Assembly (NCBI GenBank): GCA_964476705.1 | Contig: CAYZBM010000090.1 | Coordinates: 1-7,025 of the forward strand | Length of the DNA: 7,025 nucleotides | DNA from: CAYZBM01 sp964476705 | GTDB taxonomy: Bacteria > Pseudomonadota > Alphaproteobacteria > Rickettsiales > UBA6187 | Reading direction: 5' to 3' | Shown: one piece after another, positions 1 to 5,005 of the stretch | Layout of the letters: every line of letters begins with the position of its first letter | Numbering within the stretch: position 1 is the stretch's first letter | The notes under the pieces: model-generated | The model's database searches: none | What the model was told of the DNA's origin: nothing | The model's input: only the letters and a program-made list of their open reading frames with translations | Translations under genes and position numbers: made by a program

Positions 1-8
1 GTCTCTTT

Positions 9-46
9 CTTTTTCAACCAAAATATTAAAATATTTTGGGAAAAAG
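9..46. repeat. Long imperfect palindrome near left edge
   Basis: The arms CCAAAATATT (18-27) and AATATTTTGG (30-39) are perfect reverse complements around a 2-base loop. They are flanked by a second matching pair, CTTTTTC (9-15) and GAAAAAG (40-46), with an unpaired AA at 16-17. The stem totals 17 bp. No clear T-run follows on the plus strand. On the minus strand the T-rich outer arm follows the inner hairpin, so a weak terminator for minus-strand transcription is possible. The function is unknown. It lies outside any confident gene. Confidence 0.5.
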
Positions 47-160
47 ATAAGAACCATGAATGACGGAAAAAGGGGGGGAGCTTAGAGCGTTTGCTGTCAA
101 CAATTGATATTGAATTAAAACCACTATAACCATAAGATTGGTTTAGATAATTAAAAAAAT

Positions 161-197
161 AAAAATCCCAGGAGTCATAACCACTCCTGGGATTTTT
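161..197. terminator. Bidirectional Rho-independent terminator
   Basis: A perfect 15-bp inverted repeat (161-175 with 183-197) encloses a 7-base loop, CATAACC. The core ATCCCAGGAGT is relatively GC-rich. The arm ends are A-runs on one side and T-runs on the other, so each strand shows a hairpin followed by a U-tract: TTTTTT on plus, TTTTTATTTTTTT on minus. It sits about 30 bases past the stop codon of the minus-strand isomerase gene and should end that transcript. Its symmetry suggests it also stops a plus-strand transcript entering from the left. Confidence 0.88.
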
Positions 198-226
198 TAT
201 ATTTTATCATAGATATTTAAATCTAC

Positions 227-1123
227 CTACTTCAACTCAATCTTCGTATCTTTAAGTAAGTTATTTACATATTTAGTTATTTCTTCACGAGAAACTTCAA
301 AAGCTATTTTATCTTTGACTTCATCATAAGATAAAATTTTAGCTGGTTTACGGCTAATTAATTTTACTAAATGCCAACCAAACTTAGTTTTAATCGGCTC
401 GGAAATTTCATTTTTATTTAGGTCCTTAATTGCCGCTTCAAATTCAGGTAACATATTACCTGTATATAAAACTCCCAAATCACCACCTTGCTGGGCAGAT
501 TTTTTATCTAGAGATTTTTCTTTGGCCATTTTAGAAAAATTTTCACTAGTTAATTTTTCTTTTAATTCTTTAGCTTCTTCTTCAGTTGCAACTAAAATAT
601 GCTCAGCTTTTATTTCATCTTGGCCAATAATTTTTTTAGATTCCTCATCATAAACTTTACGCAATTTTTCTTCTGAAAGAGAAGTATTTGCTATTTTTTG
701 CAGCATAACTTTACGTAATAAACTTTCTTTAAAAAGTTCAATATTTTTATCAAGTTCTTCTTTCGGTAAAACTTTTTCTTTAATTGCTTGCGACACTATT
801 AATCTATGAGCAGCTTCTTCATTGATCACGAATTTTTTTACTTCAGCTGACAAAGACTCATAATTAGCATTCTTATCCTGAGCATTCTGATTATTGCCTT
901 CTAAAAAATGCATTCTTAAATTTGCTTGCGCGTAAGTCACCGGTTCGCCATTAATCATGGCCACAATTTTATCATTATTTACACTACTTACAGAAGCCTG
1001 ATCCTTTGCTTGATCGCCAGGTTTATCACTACTAAGATTATTAATTCCAAACCATAATCCTGCACCTATAACTAAAACAATAGCGCTACCGGCAGCTATT
1101 TTTAACATTTTATCTTTATCCAT
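227..1123 (-). CDS. Membrane-anchored parvulin-type peptidyl-prolyl cis-trans isomerase (PpiC/SurA-like)
   Basis: This 298-residue protein should catalyse cis-trans isomerisation of prolyl bonds in exported proteins. Residues 7-28 form one hydrophobic segment after MDKDKMLK, so it is probably tethered to the inner membrane with its body in the periplasm, or is exported by an uncleaved signal. Residues 50-165 are a helical, charged SurA-N/PrsA-like chaperone region. The rotamase domain spans about 170-258, with the family hallmarks AEHIL (His175), QGGDLG (212-217) and FGWHLVKL (His251). Size and layout fit the parvulin-like PPIase (plp) of Rickettsia and the PrsA/PpiD families; I do not assign a symbol because these cannot be separated here. 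The start is uncertain: ATG at 1123 has only a weak GGA upstream, and Met6 is an alternative. A strong terminator follows. The adjacent outer-membrane beta-barrel protein is a plausible client, but that is inference from position. Confidence 0.9.
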   Translation of the reverse strand: MDKDKMLKIAAGSAIVLVIGAGLWFGINNLSSDKPGDQAKDQASVSSVNNDKIVAMINGEPVTYAQANLRMHFLEGNNQNAQDKNANYESLSAEVKKFVINEEAAHRLIVSQAIKEKVLPKEELDKNIELFKESLLRKVMLQKIANTSLSEEKLRKVYDEESKKIIGQDEIKAEHILVATEEEAKELKEKLTSENFSKMAKEKSLDKKSAQQGGDLGVLYTGNMLPEFEAAIKDLNKNEISEPIKTKFGWHLVKLISRKPAKILSYDEVKDKIAFEVSREEITKYVNNLLKDTKIELK

Positions 1124-1178
1124 AATTAAAATCCGTTTTTATTTTTGTGGTATAATTTTTTATAATCCAATAAGACCA

Positions 1179-1207
1179 GGATTACGGCGAGAGCAGTTAA
1201 AAGTCAA
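1179..1207 (-). promoter_or_regulatory. Possible promoter of the isomerase gene
   Basis: On the minus strand TTGACT (1202-1207) is followed after exactly 17 bases by TAATCC (1179-1184), a good -35 with a mediocre -10. It would leave a leader of about 50 bases before the ATG at 1123. An AT-rich TATAAA lies closer to the gene but has no matching -35. No hairpin terminator is seen between the upstream gene's stop (1247) and this site, so read-through from that gene is also possible. Confidence 0.3.
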
Positions 1208-1246
1208 TTAAAATAACTATTAGTTTAACTTGAAATAAGTTATGGA

Positions 1247-3343
1247 CTAAAATTTGTACCTAATGAAACACAGACTTTGAATATTATCTAATAAGTTGGC
1301 TAAATTTATATTATTTTTTACTCGAGAAATAAAGCTAAATAAAAAAGATACTTTATCTAAATCATATAAATAATTTAAGTTTAAATTATAATCATCACTC
1401 TGGCGTTTTAAATCTATTACTTGTTCATATTTATTAGAATATTGGTTTGAATATAAAATAATTTTACCTTGATTAATATTTAATGGTTTTTCTAAACTTA
1501 AACTTAAATTATCATTTTTATTTAAAAAGTTTTTTTTAATCAAAGCTATATTACTATAGTTACTATGTATATTTGAGATTTTATTCGCGATTGAATATTG
1601 ATCTGTTTTAATTTTACTTAAACCATAACTTAAATTAGTCGAAAGTAAAAAATTATTACTAAGATTTATATAATCAATAAATGATAAAAAATAAGTATTA
1701 GTCTGATTACCATTAGCAAAAAGTTCATTAAGATTACTGTCAAAAAAACTTTTCTTCTCGTTTAAAAATCCAAGCTCAAAATCATAAGCTAAATATTTAT
1801 AACTCCGATTAAAAACCAGCCGACTTGCTAAATCATTTGCATTAAAAGCTATGGTATAAGCTATGCCCAAATTATCTAACTTAACTTGACCACCCTGTGC
1901 CTCTCTTACAAACCCAAAAAAAGGATCTCTTAAATTAACATAATTTAAGTAAAAATCTTTATTATAAAAATAATTCCAGCTTAAATTACCATAATGCTTA
2001 TTATATTCAAATTGCTGATAAAAAAAATTATTATAATTTTGACTTTCTGTCTTTTCATCTGCTTCTTTAGCTAATTTAAAAGATAGATGATTATTAATAA
2101 AACTCTGATAATTATTTTGAAATAAGGCTAAATATTCAGTATTAATTGGCAAATAATAATTTCGGTTATAAGTATCTTTAACTCCTAAAAATTGCAAAAA
2201 AGAAGTAAAATTAGAAACAGAATCACTTAATTTAAAATCTAAATTATTTAAATTCAAGTCATTGCTTCCATTAAAAAAGCTTAAATTACCCCTAGGCCGT
2301 AAAGCCGATTCAACATTAAGTAAGCCATAACCATAAATATCATCAACTCCCTCCTCCCCTAAATCTGTGGCACTATTTAATAATATACTAACTATTTGCT
2401 CCTTGGTTAAATCAGGAAAATATTGCAAAAGTAAAGATGTAGCACCAGCCACATAAGCTGCCGCTAAATTATTACCAGAATTTATAACCTGCTTATTATT
2501 CGCATTAATCACCTTTATATTAGCTCCAGGAGCTGCCAAACAAAAAAATTTACTAATCCCACAAGGACTACTAAAACTGGAAAGCTGGTTATTTTGATCA
2601 ACCGACACCACATTAAGATAAAGATTCTGTATTTCTGGATTATTATAAAATAATTCATTTAAATTATTATTAGTTTCATTAATGTTTAACCCAGGAGCTA
2701 TAATAATTTTGCGCTCAGGATTATTTATATTGGTAACTATTTTATAAAAATCTAAAAAATCTTGCGTGGCTTCATCATCGGGAATAAAGTCAGTTTTATC
2801 ATAATAAATAATCTGGGGTTTATAGCGGTTTATGGTTTGAGTTATATTAGTTAAATTTGTATCAAGATTTAAGGGTAAGATTTGACTATCTGGCGCCAAA
2901 CCATCTATACCAGTTTGTTCTTTATTCGCCGTAATTATGGAATCACTAGGTAACGTTTGACTTAAAACATTATCTCCAGAATTACTATCTGCACTATACG
3001 CTAAATGCGCCACTATAACTCCTCGGCCTGATAAACCTAAATCCTTAGCTGTACTTGCTTTAATTTGATTTAAAGCATAACTATTATTATCTTGCTTGGG
3101 ATCTGGGTTTGAACCAGGACTAGCCGGAAAAGGAATAGATGGTGGCGCACCGTCTGGAACAATAATATTATTAATATTATCATCCTTATTACTAGAAGAA
3201 GAACCTGCACAAGAACTAATTATTATAAATAAAATCAATAAAGCAGCCTTAAATGATTTGAGGGGAATCAAATAAATCTTGGCAATATAATATTTATAAT
3301 TTAGGTTACTTAACATTAGTGCAAAAACTTTCCTAGATTGCAT
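1247..3343 (-). CDS. Lipoprotein subtilase-like autotransporter with degenerate catalytic triad
   Basis: Residues 30-45 end in a lipobox (IISSC, Cys45), predicting a lipoprotein. After a Ser/Asn/Pro-rich linker, residues 88-348 follow the S8 (subtilisin) fold: ALNQIKAS..GLSGRGVIVA (90-112), GLAPDSQILPLNL (148-160), CLAAPGANI (268-276), SGNNLAAAYVAG (289-300) and YGYGLLNVESAL (337-348). The active-site positions are altered. The Asp of the usual VIDTG aligns with Ala115, the HGTHVA block is missing, and the nucleophile Ser of GTSMAAPHVAG aligns with Asn292. Residues about 395-698 look like an outer-membrane barrel: alternating aromatic strands, a DNLSLSLEKPLNINQGK block (611-627) like that in the C-termini of alphaproteobacterial S8 autotransporters, and a final strand ending in Phe698. 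The nearest known layout is Neisseria NalP. The reading frame is intact and very Asn-rich. The start is unsure: Met1 lacks a Shine-Dalgarno, while Met10 (3314-3316) has AGGA about 14 bases upstream. It is probably a surface pseudo-protease. Confidence 0.8.
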   Translation of the reverse strand: MQSRKVFALMLSNLNYKYYIAKIYLIPLKSFKAALLILFIIISSCAGSSSSNKDDNINNIIVPDGAPPSIPFPASPGSNPDPKQDNNSYALNQIKASTAKDLGLSGRGVIVAHLAYSADSNSGDNVLSQTLPSDSIITANKEQTGIDGLAPDSQILPLNLDTNLTNITQTINRYKPQIIYYDKTDFIPDDEATQDFLDFYKIVTNINNPERKIIIAPGLNINETNNNLNELFYNNPEIQNLYLNVVSVDQNNQLSSFSSPCGISKFFCLAAPGANIKVINANNKQVINSGNNLAAAYVAGATSLLLQYFPDLTKEQIVSILLNSATDLGEEGVDDIYGYGLLNVESALRPRGNLSFFNGSNDLNLNNLDFKLSDSVSNFTSFLQFLGVKDTYNRNYYLPINTEYLALFQNNYQSFINNHLSFKLAKEADEKTESQNYNNFFYQQFEYNKHYGNLSWNYFYNKDFYLNYVNLRDPFFGFVREAQGGQVKLDNLGIAYTIAFNANDLASRLVFNRSYKYLAYDFELGFLNEKKSFFDSNLNELFANGNQTNTYFLSFIDYINLSNNFLLSTNLSYGLSKIKTDQYSIANKISNIHSNYSNIALIKKNFLNKNDNLSLSLEKPLNINQGKIILYSNQYSNKYEQVIDLKRQSDDYNLNLNYLYDLDKVSFLFSFISRVKNNINLANLLDNIQSLCFIRYKF

Positions 3344-3362
3344 ATGTTCGTATTAAACATAT
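3342..3362. promoter_or_regulatory. Inverted repeat at the autotransporter 5' end
   Basis: ATATGTT (3342-3348) and AACATAT (3356-3362) are perfect reverse complements separated by 7 bases. The dyad lies just downstream of the predicted promoter at about the transcription start and touches the first codon of the longest reading frame. It could be a repressor operator or an mRNA 5' stem-loop. The surroundings are AT-rich, so chance is a real alternative. Confidence 0.3.
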
Positions 3363-3368
3363 ATATAG

Positions 3369-3398
3369 CATATACAATAGGTATGCGCGCAATGTCAA
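3369..3398 (-). promoter_or_regulatory. Sigma-70-type promoter for the autotransporter gene
   Basis: On the minus strand a consensus TTGACA (3393-3398) is followed after 18 bases by TATATG (3369-3374); shifted -10 choices GTATAT and TGTATA give 17 and 16 bases. Transcription would begin near 3362, leaving about 20 bases before the longest start codon or about 45 before Met10. A short dyad GCATA/TATGC (3368-3372, 3382-3386) lies within the spacer and -10. Confidence 0.55.
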
Positions 3399-3435
3399 TA
3401 TTTAATATAAAATATTTTTTTACTTAGAGTTTTTT

Positions 3436-3702
3436 ATGAATCTTAATCCCGAAATTATCGGCTTTATTGCTGGATCTTTAACCACTTTTAGTTTAGTTCC
3501 CCAAGTAATAAAAATTATTAAAACTAAACATACCAAAGATTTATCTTTGGCTATGTATCTATTATTTACACTTGGTATAAGCTTATGGCTGGTTTATGGA
3601 GTAATTGCAGATCTACCATCTTTGATTATAACTAATAGTATAACTATAATATTGGCGGGAATTATTTTGTATTATAAGATTATTGAAGAAAAATCATCTT
3701 AA
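3436..3702 (+). CDS. SemiSWEET-family sugar transporter (PQ-loop, MtN3/saliva)
   Basis: This 88-residue integral membrane protein has three predicted helices (about 6-25, 37-57 and 62-80), the size and layout of bacterial SemiSWEETs, which dimerise to make a sugar pore. Diagnostic features are the PQ motif in FSLVPQVIKIIKTK (Pro22-Gln23) at the end of helix 1, the LWLVYGV block (Trp51, Tyr54) in helix 2 and Asn67 in helix 3, the position of the substrate-binding Asn in the family. It should allow facilitated movement of small sugars across the inner membrane; the substrate is not readable. ATG at 3436 follows TTAGAGTTTTTT, a weak ribosome site. It is divergent from the autotransporter, sharing about 92 bases of regulatory DNA, and convergent with the ATPase remnant, whose stop codon it overlaps (3699-3702). 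Confidence 0.9.
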   Translation: MNLNPEIIGFIAGSLTTFSLVPQVIKIIKTKHTKDLSLAMYLLFTLGISLWLVYGVIADLPSLIITNSITIILAGIILYYKIIEEKSS

Positions 3703-4007
3703 ATCAAAAAATAATAATCAAGCGGCACGAATAATATATTATTATCCTCATCTAATTTTAATTTAGAATTAGAAAAGATGATATTATAATCAGAGTGAAT
3801 TCTTTTTGCACTATTTAAGATTTGTCCCGCTGTTTTTTCACCAAGACCAGCTTCAATAATTATTTGCCGGTTATTTAATATCTGCAAAATAAAATCAGCC
3901 CCACCTTCTCTAGCATCATATCTTATGGCACCTTGACCTTTTATAATAAATTCACGATATAAATGTGCTCCTAAAGAATCTTCAAGCAATTTTCCTTGTC
4001 TAACCAT
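3699..4007 (-). pseudogene. C-terminal remnant of AAA ATPase, DUF4143 domain
   Basis: The 102 residues from ATG at 4007 resemble the C-terminal DUF4143 nuclease-like domain of prokaryotic AAA ATPases: QGKLLEDSLGAHLYREF, then a short GADFILQ strand, then IIIEAGL (the place of the usual IEVK strand), then a closing ILFVPLDYYFLI strand. The frame is open upstream to a TAA at 4080-4082, adding residues such as QNTY before Met1. Family members are about 350-450 residues, so this lacks the whole ATPase domain. The missing middle is found upstream in the same frame (4161-4553), separated by several stops. I read it as part of one dead gene; independent expression of a stand-alone domain is less likely. 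Its stop overlaps that of the plus-strand transporter gene. Confidence 0.7.
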
Positions 4008-4119
4008 GTAGGTATTTTGGATATAGTATTTTAGTTTGAAAAATTCATATTTTGTGGATCCTTCAGCAAAACATAAATATTATTATAAGTATCTGTTTTT
4101 TCAGAATATGTAGCATTAT

Positions 4120-4161
4120 GAAAATGATTTATTATATGTGTATTTTATGTAAATCATTTTC
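4120..4161. repeat. 12-bp inverted repeat within the broken ATPase gene
   Basis: GAAAATGATTTA (4120-4131) and TAAATCATTTTC (4150-4161) are perfect reverse complements around an 18-base loop. The repeat begins right at the stop codon that ends the upstream ATPase fragment (4161-4163). It lies in the stretch 4020-4163 that seems not to belong to the original protein. It may be part of a small inserted palindromic element. It has no T-run fitting a terminator. Confidence 0.5.
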
Positions 4162-4514
4162 TAATCTACTATACCAGTAAAATAAAAAAATGACATTCTG
4201 ATTGCTGAGGACATAAATAGATATTTATTAGCCTTTTTGGCAATAGTCATATTCGAACCATATGGCGGAATTTTTATTAATACTTCAGCTTTCTCTAAAG
4301 CTTCAAATACACTATTAATTGTGTGTCTATTTATAGAAAATTTCTTTTCCAATTTAGCAAAGCTAGTCACATCATTTTCAGCAATGGCAAAAAGTAATCT
4401 TTTAACCGCATTTAAGGTACTAACCTCAAAACTTCCTAAACTTGGCAAGTCGGAATTAATAATTTTATCTAGCAAAAGAGATACTGAATCATAAACCGCA
4501 GTTTCATTAGGCAT
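4161..4514 (-). pseudogene. Middle remnant of AAA ATPase (lid and winged helix before DUF4143)
   Basis: The 117 residues from ATG at 4514 match the region that follows the ATPase core in DUF4143-type ATPases: a helix with LLDKIINSDLPSLG, then TLNAVKRLLFAIAEND, then a winged helix-turn-helix (SFAKLEKKFSINRHTINSVFE) and the typical LIKIPPYGSN..KANKYLFMSSAIR segment leading to the C-terminal domain. The matching frame continues upstream of this ATG to a TAA at 4554-4556 and adds YKHLNGSLPFSFD, which also fits the family, so the ATG is internal to the old gene. Walker A and B motifs are absent: the DNA further upstream is unrelated and full of stops. It is in the same frame as the 3699-4079 piece, and both are almost certainly one inactivated gene. 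Confidence 0.68.
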
Positions 4515-4760
4515 ATCAAAAGAAAATGGTAAAGAGCCATTCAGATGTTTATATTAATAGTTATTTAGTTATTAAATTACGTTAAGATTTATGTCCAGTA
4601 CTAAGGATTGAGAGTTAAAATATTATGTGGATAATTAAAATAACAACGTGCCACACCTTTTGTGGAAGAGCATAGAACTCTGCTATAAGCTTCGTCGGAC
4701 AGGACTTTTACTAATATTCTAATAATAATTAAGGATCTTATTTTATTTATTGAGTCTTTA

Positions 4761-4792
4761 AGTATATCTACGCTAAAGCTTTGGTATACACT
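4761..4792. repeat. Degenerate palindrome centred on AAAGCTTT
   Basis: The perfect 8-base palindrome AAAGCTTT (4775-4782) is flanked by arms that still partly match, with outer pair GTATA (4762-4766) and TATAC (4785-4789) and wobble or mismatched positions between. It resembles a decayed REP-like or palindromic element. It is separated by about 15 bases from the next hairpin. Confidence 0.4.
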
Positions 4793-4805
4793 CCTACGTC
4801 TAACT

Positions 4806-4837
4806 CTCTTCGGGCTCGCCGCCCGAAGCTCGAAGAG
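4806..4837. repeat. GC-rich nested inverted repeats downstream of tRNA-Glu
   Basis: CTTCGGGC (4808-4815) and GCCCGAAG (4821-4828) form a perfect 8-bp stem with loop TCGCC. A second, overlapping pair, CTCTTCG (4806-4812) and CGAAGAG (4831-4837), offers an alternative stem. It begins 8 bases beyond the CCA end of the tRNA gene in its direction of transcription. It could end the tRNA transcript, but no U-run follows on the minus strand, so it is not a standard intrinsic terminator. Its GC content stands out sharply from the flanks. Confidence 0.55.
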
Positions 4838-4844
4838 CGTATGG

Positions 4845-4919
4845 TGGTGACCCCTACGGGAATCGAACCCGTGTTACCAGGATGAAAACCTGACGTCCTA
4901 ACCGCTAGACGAAGGGGCC
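4845..4919 (-). tRNA. tRNA-Glu (anticodon UUC)
   Basis: The minus strand folds as a complete 75-base cloverleaf. The acceptor pairs GGCCCCT with AGGGGTC, including one G-U at the second pair, followed by discriminator A and an encoded CCA (4845-4847). The D arm contains TCTAGCGGTTAGGAC. The anticodon arm is TCAGG-TTTTCAT-CCTGG, with TTC at positions 34-36, which reads GAA and GAG. The T arm is ACGGG-TTCGATT-CCCGT. It follows recJ by 86 bases on the same strand. A possible own promoter, TTGCTT with TACAAG 17 bases later, is weak. Confidence 0.96.
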
Positions 4920-5005
4920 TTGCCTTAAGTTGCAGATCTTGTAACTAATATTTATAGCAAAAGCAAGCATTTTTTTAATAGTATTTAATTTTTTCTTTAG
5001 GCCTA

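Larger units (their letters stand above)
4554..4844. other. Gene-free interval with two structured patches
   Basis: No plausible protein is seen in any frame. Bases 4554-4640 are AT-rich with frequent stops. Bases 4645-4710 are less AT-rich and form small inverted repeats: CCACA/TGTGG (4651-4655, 4661-4665) and AGCATAG with CTATAAGCT (4669-4675, 4683-4691). Bases 4711-4760 are AT-rich again. Bases 4761-4840 hold further palindromes downstream of the tRNA. The missing 5' half of the ATPase gene would have been here, so the interval probably replaced it. Confidence 0.6.

Noticed and set aside
1..63. Plus-strand frame open from the left edge, or a minus-strand frame starting at 57 and running off the edge
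   Set aside because: Both are about 20 codons inside the window, contain the palindrome and show no recognisable protein sequence, so neither can be supported as a gene.
1208..1246. Terminator after the autotransporter gene
   Set aside because: Only 5-bp AT stems (such as AACTT/AAGTT) can be drawn and no U-tract follows a stable stem.
3397..3416. AATATTT/AAATATT dyad and TATAAA as a promoter for the SemiSWEET gene
   Set aside because: The stretch is nearly pure A/T, so such matches are expected by chance, and no -35 element at suitable spacing is visible.
4237..4494. An 85-codon plus-strand reading frame
   Set aside because: It lies antisense to the ATPase remnant, whose sequence has clear family resemblance. 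The plus-strand translation has no recognisable motif and no good ribosome site, so it is a shadow frame.
4641..4710. SRP RNA, tmRNA or RNase P RNA
   Set aside because: The patch is structured, but the conserved core bases of these RNAs are not visible and it is too short for tmRNA or RNase P RNA.
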